A DNA stretch of 64,000 nt from Bacillota bacterium (GTDB lineage Bacteria; Bacillota; Proteinivoracia; UBA4975), in assembly GCA_012523545.1 (NCBI GenBank), contig JAAYIH010000027.1, forward strand, positions 62,001 to 126,000, given 5' to 3'. A program made the translations under genes and the position numbers. Numbering within the stretch: position 1 is the first letter of the stretch; each line of letters starts with the position of its first letter. The notes beneath the pieces were generated by a model, which was not told where the DNA came from, ran no database searches, and saw nothing but the letters and a program-made list of their open reading frames with translations. This document shows, one piece after another, positions 34,731 to 42,399 of this stretch.

Positions 34731-35690
34731 TTGGCGAAAGTCTACGTCACCCGCCAATTGCCCCCGGGGGGCCTGGCCAAACTGGAGAAAGAACACCAGG
34801 TGGATGTAAACCCCCGGCAGCGCCCCCTGACCCGGGAAGAACTGCTGGAGACTGTCAGGCACTATGACGCCGTTATTTGCCTGCTCAGCGACACCATCGA
34901 CGCCCGGGTCATAGAAGCCGCCAGGGGCCGGGTGCAGATCTTTGCCAATTACGCCGTGGGGTACGACAACATAGACGTCGCCGCAGCCCAGGCGGCAGGC
35001 ATATATGTCAGCAACACCCCGGGCGTGCTCACCGAAGCCACCGCAGATTTGGCGTGGGCGCTGATGTTGGCGGCGGCCCGCCACATCGTTGCCGCCCATA
35101 ACTTTACCGTTGCCGGCAAGTTTAAGGGCTGGCATCCCACCGAATTCCTGGGGCGGGATTTCTGCGGCGCCACCCTGGGCATAGTCGGCGCGGGCAGAAT
35201 AGGACAAGCCACGGCGCGCAGGGCGCTGGGTTTCGGCATGAATATCCTCTACTACAACCGTTCCCCCAAGCCCCAATTTGAGGCTGAGTGCGGCGCCAAA
35301 AGGGTGGAACTGGAGGAACTGTTGCGGCAAAGCGATTTTGTATCGCTGCATTTGCCCCTGACGCCGCAGACCCGGGGCCTCCTGAACAAAGAGCGCCTGA
35401 AACTGCTCAAACCCTCGGCGATTATCGTCAATACCGCCAGGGGGGCGGTGCTGGACGAGGCTTATTTGGCGCACATGCTTAAAACAGGCAGAATTGCCGG
35501 CGCCGGTTTGGATGTCTACGCCGAAGAACCCAAAATCCACCCCGACCTCATTGGCCTGGACAATGTCGTGTTGCTGCCCCACATCGGCAGCGCTTCTTGG
35601 CAGACGCGGCTGAAAATGGCAGAAATGGCGGCAGACAACGTCCTGGCAGTGCTGGCCGGCAAAGAGCCCCTGAACCCTGTCCGTCCATAG
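34731..35690 (+). CDS. D-2-hydroxyacid dehydrogenase (glyoxylate/hydroxypyruvate reductase type)
   Basis: A 319-residue NAD(P)-dependent reductase. ANYAVGYDNIDV, Rossmann GIVGAGRIGQATARR, catalytic Arg in VNTARGAVLDE, Glu in DVYAEEPK and His in LPHIGSAS match the glyoxylate reductase (GyaR) branch. The TTG start at 34731 is supported by AAAAGGAGTGAT and by the conserved N-terminal MAKVYVTRQLP-like strand. It follows rocD by 39 bases and is probably co-transcribed. Glyoxylate is chemically close to glycine, but a link to the grd genes is only a guess. Confidence 0.88.
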   Translation: MAKVYVTRQLPPGGLAKLEKEHQVDVNPRQRPLTREELLETVRHYDAVICLLSDTIDARVIEAARGRVQIFANYAVGYDNIDVAAAQAAGIYVSNTPGVLTEATADLAWALMLAAARHIVAAHNFTVAGKFKGWHPTEFLGRDFCGATLGIVGAGRIGQATARRALGFGMNILYYNRSPKPQFEAECGAKRVELEELLRQSDFVSLHLPLTPQTRGLLNKERLKLLKPSAIIVNTARGAVLDEAYLAHMLKTGRIAGAGLDVYAEEPKIHPDLIGLDNVVLLPHIGSASWQTRLKMAEMAADNVLAVLAGKEPLNPVRP

Positions 35691-35715
35691 GCACTTTGCC
35701 TCTTCGGCGTCCAAT

Positions 35716-35747
35716 GCATAAGCAAACTTCCCCTGCCGGGCATATTC
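35716..35747 (+). promoter_or_regulatory. Possible forespore (sigma-F/G-like) promoter for the mini-gene
   Basis: GCATA (35716-35720) fits the sigma-F/G -35 GYATA, and GGGCATATTC (35738-35747) fits nine of ten positions of the sigma-F -10 GGnnAnAHTR. The 17-base spacer is slightly long. Inference only. Confidence 0.3.
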
Positions 35748-35786
35748 TGTAGCACGAAAACAGTTTCGGGCAGGGAGGGGAGAAGT

Positions 35787-35855
35787 GTGCCCAGGAAGAC
35801 CAGACCTAAAAAAACCACCCAGAGAAAGATTAAAAGCGAAAAAACAAAGAAATAA
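35787..35855 (+). CDS. Tiny basic peptide (22 residues), candidate mini-gene
   Basis: From GTG 35787 a 22-codon frame ends at TAA 35853-35855. The product is almost entirely basic and polar (seven or more Lys, four Arg, several Thr, no aromatic residue), starting PRKTRPKK and ending SEKTKK. A ribosome site GGGAGGGGAGAA lies directly upstream and a strong terminator begins ten bases after the stop, so it forms a complete minimal transcription unit. A weak forespore-type promoter motif lies 40-70 bases upstream. Such a peptide could bind nucleic acid or be packed in the spore, but nothing proves it is made. I recognise no family. Confidence 0.45.
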   Translation: MPRKTRPKKTTQRKIKSEKTKK

Positions 35856-35864
35856 TGCCTCGGG

Positions 35865-35896
35865 GAAAGGCTTGCGTCAAGCGGCCTTTCTTTTTT
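35865..35896 (+). terminator. Terminator after the mini-gene
   Basis: GAAAGGC (35865-35871) with GCCTTTC (35884-35890), with an inner TTG/CAA extension, followed by six T. Confidence 0.9.
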
Positions 35897-35980
35897 GAAA
35901 AGAAAAAAGCCCAAAAAAAAAGGAATTTGCCTGTTAGTTGGCCAATTAAGAAAACAGCCTGTGTAGACGGGGTGATGGCC

Positions 35981-36535
35981 GTGCGTGCCGGAAAAACCAT
36001 GTGGTTAATTGATGCCGCTTACCTTTTTAACGCCCAGGAATCTGTGGGCGCTGAGTACAATTTCGACTACCTCAAATTGCGCCTGTACCTGGAGGAACGC
36101 GGTCCCATTGCCAGCGCGTGGTATTTTAACAGCACGCAAAATCCGCCCACCGACAACCAGAGCGGTTTCCACGCCTGGTTGCAAACTCCCCTCCCCCATG
36201 GTCCCGGCCTCAACGTCTGTTTGTACAAGCTGAAATTCCGGGATTACGAATGTCCTTTTTGCCAGCGCAAGTTTACCCTGCAGGTGCAAAAGGGCGTGGA
36301 TGTGGGGCTGGCGACCTTAATCGTGCGGGGTGCGGACCAGGAAGAGTACAACACCCTGATTCTGTCCTCGGGCGACGGCGACCTGAAGGACGCCCTGGCC
36401 CACGCACGGAACCAGTGCGGCAAGCGCATCGAGCTGTGCGTCTTTCGGTGGGGTGTATCGCCGGACCTGCTCAGCCTGGCGGACAAAATCTACTGGATCG
36501 ACGATTTTGCCCGGCAGGTGGCCAAAAAGAGTTAA
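35981..36535 (+). CDS. NYN-domain (PIN-like) putative RNase
   Basis: A 184-residue protein of the NYN/LabA branch of the PIN fold, predicted metal-dependent ribonucleases. The first acidic motif is LIDAAYLFNA, the central QKGVDVGLATLIVRGA holds the second acidic pair, and LSSGDGDLKDAL the third. A CPFC pair (about residue 90) may bind zinc. The GTG at 35981 is preferred because GGGGTGAT is spaced properly for it; the ATG at 35975 overlaps the ribosome site. Target RNA unknown. Confidence 0.82.
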   Translation: MRAGKTMWLIDAAYLFNAQESVGAEYNFDYLKLRLYLEERGPIASAWYFNSTQNPPTDNQSGFHAWLQTPLPHGPGLNVCLYKLKFRDYECPFCQRKFTLQVQKGVDVGLATLIVRGADQEEYNTLILSSGDGDLKDALAHARNQCGKRIELCVFRWGVSPDLLSLADKIYWIDDFARQVAKKS

Positions 36536-36556
36536 AGGGCCGGATTTCCCGGCCCT
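36536..36556. terminator. Hairpin terminator between NYN gene and sua5
   Basis: AGGGCCGG (36536-36543) pairs with CCGGCCCT (36549-36556) between convergent genes; flanking T/A runs are short. Confidence 0.7.
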
Positions 36557-37574
36557 AAGTTTCTATTATATTGGGACCGGCTGCTTTTTGCAGCCTGTCC
36601 ATAATGGCCCTGCCCAGGTGTTCCCGGGGCAGCTCTTCGATGAGGATGACGTCGCAGCCCATGGCGTCGGCCTGGCGCAACAGGTGGTAGATCCTCGCCG
36701 CGGCAACCTGGAGGTTGGCTTTGCTGCCCAGGGCGAGAAAAATGACCCCGGGATAATTGTCCCGCGATTCATCACAGGCCATGACGGCCACTTTTTTGCC
36801 TTTTTGGCCATGGCAGGCCGCCAGGCGCCGGATGTTTTCGGCAACTCTTTTCCCCGTTACCAGAATTACCTGGGCGGAAGGCGAATAGTGCCTGTATTTG
36901 ACGCCGGGAGAAAGCGGCGCCCCCGAGGTGTGCAGGCCGCTGTTCGCTGTTTCCACCGGCGCCAGCCTGCGCAGATCTTCCAGGGTGATTCCCCCGGGTC
37001 TGAGCAGGCGAAAGGGCAGCCTGGTGCAGTCGAGCACGGTGGATTCCACTCCCCAGCCCGTGGGACCGCCGTCGATGATGGCGGCTATTCTCCCCGCCAG
37101 ATCCTGCCACACGTGCTCCGCCCGGGTGGGACTGGGCCTGCCTGACAGGTTGGCACTGGGAGCGGCGACGGGCAGCCGGGCCGCCGCAATCAGGTCCAGG
37201 GCAATGGGGTGGTCGGGGATGCGCAACGCCACCGTGTCCAACCCCCCGGTAACCGCGGCGGGGACAACGGGGTTTTTGGGCAAGACGACGGTGAGGGGGC
37301 CGGGCCAAAAGGCATCGGCCAGTTTCTGCACCTGCTGCGGCCAGTCCCGGACCAGTTCCCGCGCCTGGGCCTGGCTGTGACAATGGACGATGAGGGGATT
37401 GTCGGCCGGGCGTCCCTTGGCAGCATAAATTTTCGCCACCGCCCGCTTGTCCAGCGCGTTGGCGCCCAGGCCATAAACCGTTTCGGTGGGAAAGGCGACG
37501 CATTCGCCTTGGCGCAGCAAATGGGCGGCCAGCTCAATATCAGCGGCTGTAAGCATTTTTGTCTCATAGCGCAT
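36555..37574 (-). CDS. ywlC: Threonylcarbamoyl-AMP synthase, Sua5 type
   Basis: A 339-residue enzyme making the threonylcarbamoyl-AMP used for the t6A modification of ANN-decoding tRNAs. The YrdC domain (residues about 10-200) has FPTETVYGLGANA, KIYAAKGRPADNPLIVH, WPGPLT, and APSANLSGRPSPT; a PGG linker (RLLRPGGIT) leads to the C-terminal Sua5 domain (about 220-339) with SPGVKYRHYSPSA. ATG 37574 follows GGCGGTGATTGCC. The two-domain form is usual for Firmicutes. Confidence 0.95.
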   Translation of the reverse strand: MRYETKMLTAADIELAAHLLRQGECVAFPTETVYGLGANALDKRAVAKIYAAKGRPADNPLIVHCHSQAQARELVRDWPQQVQKLADAFWPGPLTVVLPKNPVVPAAVTGGLDTVALRIPDHPIALDLIAAARLPVAAPSANLSGRPSPTRAEHVWQDLAGRIAAIIDGGPTGWGVESTVLDCTRLPFRLLRPGGITLEDLRRLAPVETANSGLHTSGAPLSPGVKYRHYSPSAQVILVTGKRVAENIRRLAACHGQKGKKVAVMACDESRDNYPGVIFLALGSKANLQVAAARIYHLLRQADAMGCDVILIEELPREHLGRAIMDRLQKAAGPNIIET

Positions 37575-37626
37575 GGCAATCACCGCCGTGTCTTTTTTTA
37601 ACCTAGTTTGCCCTGCTCAGCGCAGA

Positions 37627-38436
37627 TTAGTTGTCTGCAGGAGCATGGCCTTGTACTGCGGTATACAGGATGCCGCCTGCAAAGAGGATGCCTCCTGCCA
37701 GCATGAGCAGGACAAAGAGACCAAAGCCGGCAGATTCGGGGAGGACGGCGCCCATTATGAGGCTGGCAGAGTTCCAGGCCAGGTGGACGAGGATGGGCGC
37801 CCAGATGGAGCGAAATTTGAGCAGGGCATAGCCCAGAAACATACCCATGGGAAAGGCGTAGATAAACTGCAGCATATTGCCGTGGATGAGTCCGAAAAGC
37901 AGGGCCTGGATGGCAATGGCCATCCCTGGCTTGACGGTGTGCAACAGCTCTTTAAAGATAAGGCCTCTGAGCAATATCTCTTCGTAGACCGGGGCGACAA
38001 TGCCCACAGCAAGAAAGGTCAGGAAAAAATTGTCCGTTACCATCTGCAGTATGGGCTCGGAGATATAGTCGGGCAAAAATCTGTGGATTTCAATCAATGT
38101 CATGAAACTGTTGAGAAAAACGGCAAAACCGCAGCCCACGAGGACGGCCGCCGCCGCGTGCCGTGCCGGCAGGGCCCGGAATTCCAGGTAGTGCAGGGGA
38201 TTGCGCCCGCGCAGCAGGACAACGGTAAACCCAGCGGCGACAATGAGCACCCCGGAGATGACCAGTGCCGGCATCATGTTCCTGGCCATAAACTGCTCAA
38301 TGGGCAGGAACTCGCCGCCGGACAGAAATGCGCGCAGGAAATGGTGAGTGACGAGTACAATCCATGCCAACAGGGTCGAGAGCAGGTAAACCAGCAGGTA
38401 AAGGATCAGCCAGCCCGCCAGCTTAAGGTATTTCAA
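37627..38436 (-). CDS. CPBP (CAAX-type) intramembrane glutamic endopeptidase
   Basis: A 269-residue multi-spanning membrane protein with about seven or eight hydrophobic segments. The conserved ABI/CPBP motifs are PVYEEILLRGLIF (double glutamate and arginine), LLFGLIHGN (histidine) and ILVHLAWNSAS (histidine/asparagine). Family members process prenylated or other membrane peptides, or serve in bacteriocin self-immunity. The gene stands alone, 53 bases after sua5's start on the same strand; no bacteriocin gene is seen nearby. The start ATG (38434-38436) has AAAAGGAGGAGAAGCAACTTGAA upstream in two overlapping parts. Confidence 0.88.
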   Translation of the reverse strand: MKYLKLAGWLILYLLVYLLSTLLAWIVLVTHHFLRAFLSGGEFLPIEQFMARNMMPALVISGVLIVAAGFTVVLLRGRNPLHYLEFRALPARHAAAAVLVGCGFAVFLNSFMTLIEIHRFLPDYISEPILQMVTDNFFLTFLAVGIVAPVYEEILLRGLIFKELLHTVKPGMAIAIQALLFGLIHGNMLQFIYAFPMGMFLGYALLKFRSIWAPILVHLAWNSASLIMGAVLPESAGFGLFVLLMLAGGILFAGGILYTAVQGHAPADN

Positions 38437-38574
38437 GTTGCTTCTCCTCCTTTTGGTACATTATATAACATCTTACGCCAGTAATCCTGCAAAAAGCAGC
38501 GCCCCGGGCGGCGTCCGGACGGAGCAATGACGTCGCGGCATTAAAGAAACAGGCACGGCGGAATGGCACCCCGC

Positions 38575-38580
38575 TATAAT
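38575..38580 (+). promoter_or_regulatory. -10 promoter element before the 72-residue ORF
   Basis: A consensus TATAAT at 38575-38580; no convincing -35 is seen. Confidence 0.4.
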
Positions 38581-38621
38581 TGGCAATAACGGGACATACT
38601 ACCCTCAGGGGGTGGTATTTT

Positions 38622-38840
38622 TTGCCCTTTGCTGCAGAGTACGTAACCCTGGCCGGCAAGGCCGTCGGCGGAATCCAAATCCACCCCGTCGTGGAAATCC
38701 GCGTCTGGGCGGGAAGGGCGGGAGCGATGGCGGAGGCTGCGCCCGTGGCCCTGGTGGTGCACGCCCGGGGGCAGATATTAACGTTCCTTATGAACCCACT
38801 AAAAACATCTAATGATACAAGGGCGGGGGATGTAGTATAA
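38622..38840 (+). CDS. Small protein, weakly GerW/YtfJ-like
   Basis: A 72-residue frame from TTG 38622, with GGGGGTGGTATTT as ribosome site and a TATAAT upstream. Its core, VGGIQIHPVVEIRVWAG followed by AAPVALVVHARGQILTFL, resembles the two beta motifs of the spore germination protein family GerW/YtfJ ('xxTIIPVxKVSFGF' and 'PVAFLVVxxxxVKLL'), but the glycine-rich middle is short. This resemblance is by eye only. It is 270 bases before grdX and may be an independent small gene; its stop overlaps the likely -10 of the grd promoter. A minus-strand frame over the same region is less credible. Confidence 0.45.
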   Translation: MPFAAEYVTLAGKAVGGIQIHPVVEIRVWAGRAGAMAEAAPVALVVHARGQILTFLMNPLKTSNDTRAGDVV

Positions 38841-38841
38841 T
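38836..38841 (+). promoter_or_regulatory. Probable -10 element of the grd operon promoter
   Basis: TATAAT at 38836-38841, about 50 bases before the glycine aptamers. TGATAC at 38813-38818 would be the -35 at 17 bases, a poor match. Confidence 0.5.
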
Positions 38842-38885
38842 CAGGGTAGGAGAAAGTAATATCTTTCACAAGCTATACAGTGCAG

Positions 38886-39066
38886 ATGACGGGTGCGGGA
38901 GAGAACCCTGGTCGGGGGCACCGAAGGAGCAAATTGGCAACCTGCCCAGTTGCCAAGTAAACTCTCAGGTAAAAGGACCGTATCCCGATGCAACTCTGGA
39001 AAGTCCTTTGGACACCGAAGGAGCAAAGCCCTGTGGCGGGCGAATCTCTCAGGTTTCAGGACAGAG
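38886..39066 (+). ncRNA. Tandem glycine riboswitch
   Basis: Two glycine aptamers follow each other. Aptamer 1 has the conserved GGGAGAGA (38897 onward with CGGGAGAGAA), GCACCGAAGGAGCAA (38918-38932) and AACTCTCAGGT (38960-38970). Aptamer 2 has ACTCTGGA (38993-39000), ACCGAAGGAGCAA (39014-39026) and AATCTCTCAGG (39043-39053), ending near CAGAGG. A terminator hairpin starts at 39069 and grdX at 39111. Known glycine riboswitches usually turn genes on when glycine is abundant, which fits a glycine-reducing operon; the on-switch direction here is inferred from the adjacent attenuator. Confidence 0.93.
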
Positions 39067-39068
39067 GC

Positions 39069-39093
39069 GGCGGCGAGAGTCGTTGCCTTTTTT
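39069..39093 (+). terminator. Attenuator terminator of the glycine riboswitch
   Basis: GGCGGCGA (39069-39076) pairs with TCGTTGCC (39080-39087), two G-T pairs included, followed by six T. It lies between aptamer 2 and grdX. Confidence 0.82.
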
Positions 39094-39110
39094 GTTTCGG
39101 GGGTGAAAGC

Positions 39111-39500
39111 ATGTACCGGCTGGTTACCAATAATCCCCTGGCCCGGCAGTATTGGGCAGTGAGTGAATGTAATCACATTTCCATACGTTGGCTGGAGGGC
39201 GGCCTGCCGGACGTGCTGGTGGCGGCCAGAGACATGGTCCATGTGGGCTGGCGGCTGCTGAACCACCCCCTGGCTTCCGGTCTCAGGCCCAGCCAGACGC
39301 CGTACAAGACACTGATCCTGGCCAGGGGAAAATGTTTGGATTACCAATCGCTGCAGGTGCTGGAGGGGGCCCTGGCCATTGTGCAGAAACAGGCCGCCTT
39401 CCCCGGAGGCAGTGAGCGGGTCCTGGCCGACCTGCAACTCATCGATGTGGAAATGTGCAAGGAAGTCTTAGAACAAATCAGGAGAGGAGTGTCGGTATGA
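39111..39500 (+). CDS. grdX: GrdX family protein
   Basis: A 129-residue protein of the GrdX family, whose genes lead glycine reductase operons; its biochemical role is unknown. It begins MYRLVTNNPLA and contains a GGLPDVLVAARDMVHVGWRLLNHPLASGL stretch typical of the family (conserved 'NHPLxG' element), without catalytic motifs. ATG 39111 follows GGGGGTGAAAGC, right after the riboswitch attenuator. It overlaps trxB by four bases (ATGA). Confidence 0.85.
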   Translation: MYRLVTNNPLARQYWAVSECNHISIRWLEGGLPDVLVAARDMVHVGWRLLNHPLASGLRPSQTPYKTLILARGKCLDYQSLQVLEGALAIVQKQAAFPGGSERVLADLQLIDVEMCKEVLEQIRRGVSV

Positions 39501-40711
39501 GTTCTTATGACGTCATCATCATCGGCGGCGGTCCCGGCGGACTGGCTGCGGGCATCTATGCCGCCCGGGCCAAGCTCAGCACCCTGATTATCGAAAAAAG
39601 CCGGGTGGGCGGCCAGGCGGCCACCACCGAGGAGATGGAAAATTACCCCGGCTTTTTCCAGGGCACCACCGGCCCCCAGCTCACCCAGGCCATGTATGAA
39701 CATGCCCGGCACTTTGGTTGCCAGTTCTGCAAGGACGAGGTGGTGGACCTGGAGCTGGAGGGTTGGGAGAAGGTTATCGTCACCAAGCAGGGCCGCTACA
39801 CCGCCAAAGCTGTCATAATCGCCACCGGCGCCGAGCCCCGGACTCTGGGCGTAAAGGGCGAAGCCGAACTCAAGGGCAAAGGGGTTTCCTACTGCGCCAC
39901 CTGCGATGCCGACTTCTTTGAAGATCTGGAAGTGGTGGTGGTGGGCAATGGCGATGCCGCCATTGAAGAGGCCATTTACCTCACCCGTTTTGCCGCCAAA
40001 GTCACCATCGTGGTTATCCACGACGAAGGCGTGCTGGACGCCACCAAGATTATTCAGGAAAGGGCTTTTGCCAACGAAAAAATCCACTTTGTCTGGAACT
40101 CTGTCCTGGAGGAAATCAAAGGCGACGGCATCGTCCAGGCGGTGGCCATTAAGAACCTCAAGACGGGAGCGGTAACCGAACTGGCAACCGACGGGGTCTT
40201 CATCTTCGTGGGCACTGTGCCCAGGACCGAGTTTCTCCGGGGCAAGCTTGACCTGGACGAAAGGGGTTACATACCCACCACCGAGCTGATGGAAACTTCT
40301 GTGGACGGCGTGTACGCCGTGGGCGATGTGCGGCAAAAATTCCTGCGGCAGGTGGTCACCGCTGCCGCCGACGGCGCCATTGCCGCTGTGGCTGCTGAAA
40401 AATATATCCATGAAGAAGAAAACTTCCGCAAAGAAGTATTGGAAAAGACAAAGCCGGTGGCCCTGATGTTCTGGAGCCCCTTCCATAAAGAAAGTCTGGC
40501 GGCTGTGCCCGTGGTGGAAGAGGTTGCCGCCGCCAACGCTGCCAAACTGGATCTGGTCAAAATCGATACCTACCGCAATCAGCGCATTGCCCGCCGTTAT
40601 GGCGTTGAGGAAATGCCTGCCCTGCTGCTGGTCAAGGGCGGCGAGGTGGCGGGAGCTGTAACCGGGCCAATGTCCCGGGACAGCCTGGAGGATTTAATTA
40701 AGTCAATATAG
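39497..40711 (+). CDS. trxB: Thioredoxin reductase with fused degenerate thioredoxin domain
   Basis: A 404-residue protein. Residues 1-310 are a low-molecular-weight thioredoxin reductase: FAD motif IIGGGPGGLAAGIYAAR, redox CATC in SYCATCDADFF, NADPH motif VVVGNGDAAIEEAIYL and C-terminal GVYAVGDV. The last ~90 residues (from KTKPVALMFW) follow a thioredoxin fold including the cis-Pro segment YGVEEMPALLLVKGG, but the CxxC is missing (SPFHKE). In glycine reductase operons this enzyme passes NADPH electrons to the thioredoxin that reduces GrdA. The extra domain is unusual and may dock the partner. Confidence 0.9.
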   Translation: MSSYDVIIIGGGPGGLAAGIYAARAKLSTLIIEKSRVGGQAATTEEMENYPGFFQGTTGPQLTQAMYEHARHFGCQFCKDEVVDLELEGWEKVIVTKQGRYTAKAVIIATGAEPRTLGVKGEAELKGKGVSYCATCDADFFEDLEVVVVGNGDAAIEEAIYLTRFAAKVTIVVIHDEGVLDATKIIQERAFANEKIHFVWNSVLEEIKGDGIVQAVAIKNLKTGAVTELATDGVFIFVGTVPRTEFLRGKLDLDERGYIPTTELMETSVDGVYAVGDVRQKFLRQVVTAAADGAIAAVAAEKYIHEEENFRKEVLEKTKPVALMFWSPFHKESLAAVPVVEEVAAANAAKLDLVKIDTYRNQRIARRYGVEEMPALLLVKGGEVAGAVTGPMSRDSLEDLIKSI

Positions 40712-40725
40712 AGGAGGTGAAGGTT

Positions 40726-41040
40726 GTGCTGGAGCTCGACAAGGAGAACTTTGCAGCGGAAGTGCTGGAAGCGCAGGGCCTGGTTCTGGTGGATTTCTGG
40801 AGCCCCAAGTGCGAACCGTGCAAGGCGCTGCTGCCCGGGCTGGAGGAACTGGCCGGACGCTATCCTGCTGTCAAGTTTGCCAAACTCAATATCCTGGAAA
40901 ACCGGCGCCTGGCCATCGGGCAAAGGGTCATGGGGCTGCCCACCATCCTGATCTACCGGGATGGCGAGAAAGTAGCCGAGCTGAGCCAGGATTTTCAGAT
41001 TGAGGATGTAGAGGCAAAGCTCAAGGAATTGAGTGCCTGA
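40726..41040 (+). CDS. trxA: Thioredoxin of the glycine reductase system
   Basis: A 104-residue thioredoxin. The active site is CEPC (FWSPKCEPCKAL) instead of the usual CGPC, and the cis-proline segment is GLPTILIYRDGEK. Atypical active-site dipeptides are known for thioredoxins encoded with grd genes; this one would re-reduce the selenosulfide of GrdA. GTG 40726 is placed after GGAGGTGAAGGTT; an earlier GTG (40717) lies inside that ribosome site. It is 14 bases after trxB and 16 before grdE. Confidence 0.92.
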   Translation: MLELDKENFAAEVLEAQGLVLVDFWSPKCEPCKALLPGLEELAGRYPAVKFAKLNILENRRLAIGQRVMGLPTILIYRDGEKVAELSQDFQIEDVEAKLKELSA

Positions 41041-41056
41041 TTGGGAGGTGAAAAGG

Positions 41057-42340
41057 ATGAAATTGAGACTTGGCCGTATCAGGATTACCGACATTCAGTT
41101 TGGGGACAAAACCCGGGTGCACCGGGGCGTCCTCTATGTCAACAAGGAGGAAATCCTGGCCGCCCTTGCCGACGACCGCCTGAGTTCAATAGAGCTGGAC
41201 CTGGCCCGGCCGGGGGAATCGGTCCGCATCATGCCCGTCAAGGACGTCATTGAACCCCGCCTCAAAGTGGAAGGTCCCGGCGGCATTTTCCCCGGTTTTG
41301 TCAGCAAGGTGGATATGGTGGGCCAGGGAACAACACTGGTTCTCAGCGGCGCCGCCGTGGTAACCACCGGCAGGATCGTCGGCTTTCAGGAAGGAATCAT
41401 CGACATGTCCGGCCCGGGTGCAGAGTACACTCCCTTTTCCAGGACCTGCAACCTGGTGGTAAGCTGTCAGCCCGCTCCCGGCCTTGGCCAGCACGAGCAC
41501 GAAGCGGCGGTGCGCATGGCAGGCTTAAAGGCTGCCGCCACCCTTGCCGAAGCGGCCCGTGGTGCGGAGGTGGATGCGTGGGAGGAGTACGAGTGCCTCA
41601 ACCTGGCGGAAGGGATCAAGCGCTACCCCGACCTGCCCCGGGTGGCCTACGTCTACATGCTCCAGAGTCAGGGTCTGTTGCACGACACCTATGTCTACGG
41701 GGTGGATGCCAAGCGGATACTGCCCACGCTGCTTTCCCCCACCGAAGTGATGGACGGAGCCATTATCAGCGGCAACTGCGTCTCGGCCTGTGACAAGAAC
41801 ACCACCTACCACCACCTCAATAATCCCGTCATCGAGGACCTGTACCGGCGTCACGGCAAGGACCTCAACTTCGTCGGCGTAATCATCACCAATGAGAACG
41901 TCACCCTGGCCGACAAGCAGCGTTCATCCAACTTTACCGCCAAGCTGGCGGAAATGCTGGCTTTGGACGGAGCCATTATTTCCGAGGAAGGCTTTGGCAA
42001 CCCCGATACCGACCTGATTATGAACTGCACCAAACTGGAAAAGAAGGGCATCAAGACCGTCATCCTCACCGACGAGTATGCCGGCCGTGACGGCGCTTCC
42101 CAGTCCCTGGCCGACGCCGACCCCCTGGCCGATGCCGTGGTGACCGGCGGCAATGCCAACGAAGTTATCACCCTGCCGCCCATGGCCAGGGTCATCGGAC
42201 ACCAGGAAACCGCCAATGTGATTGCCGGCGGCTTCGACGGCAGCCTGCAGGAAGACGGCAGCATTACCGTGGAAATCCAGGCCATCGTCGGAGCCACCAA
42301 CGAGCTGGGCTTCAACAGGCGGTCGGCGCGGACAGTCTAG
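41057..42340 (+). CDS. grdE: Glycine/sarcosine/betaine reductase component B, alpha/beta proprotein (GrdE)
   Basis: A 427-residue proprotein of the substrate-binding component B. GrdE is cleaved before a cysteine that becomes a pyruvoyl cofactor forming a Schiff base with the substrate amine; the site corresponds to [16 protein letters not shown] near residue 240. The N-terminal segment [15 protein letters not shown] and [15 protein letters not shown] are typical. ATG 41057 follows GGGAGGTGAAAAGG. Whether the partner GrdB makes it glycine- or sarcosine/betaine-specific cannot be told from sequence by eye; the glycine riboswitch favours glycine. Confidence 0.93.
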   Translation: MKLRLGRIRITDIQFGDKTRVHRGVLYVNKEEILAALADDRLSSIELDLARPGESVRIMPVKDVIEPRLKVEGPGGIFPGFVSKVDMVGQGTTLVLSGAAVVTTGRIVGFQEGIIDMSGPGAEYTPFSRTCNLVVSCQPAPGLGQHEHEAAVRMAGLKAAATLAEAARGAEVDAWEEYECLNLAEGIKRYPDLPRVAYVYMLQSQGLLHDTYVYGVDAKRILPTLLSPTEVMDGAIISGNCVSACDKNTTYHHLNNPVIEDLYRRHGKDLNFVGVIITNENVTLADKQRSSNFTAKLAEMLALDGAIISEEGFGNPDTDLIMNCTKLEKKGIKTVILTDEYAGRDGASQSLADADPLADAVVTGGNANEVITLPPMARVIGHQETANVIAGGFDGSLQEDGSITVEIQAIVGATNELGFNRRSARTV

Positions 42341-42399
42341 AGGTCAGAAGTCTGAGGTTGGAAGGACAGGATTATTTAAGCGAAAAAGGAGGTTGTATT

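Noticed and set aside
35855..35980. Extended N-terminus of the NYN protein starting at ATG 35855
   Set aside because: It would be translated through the mini-gene terminator and adds a Lys-rich, low-complexity stretch without a ribosome site.
38423..38869. Minus-strand 148-codon frame over the region before the glycine riboswitch
   Set aside because: Composition is unlike a protein (runs of Ala/Arg/Thr), no ribosome site; the plus-strand 72-residue frame has a promoter element and ribosome site.
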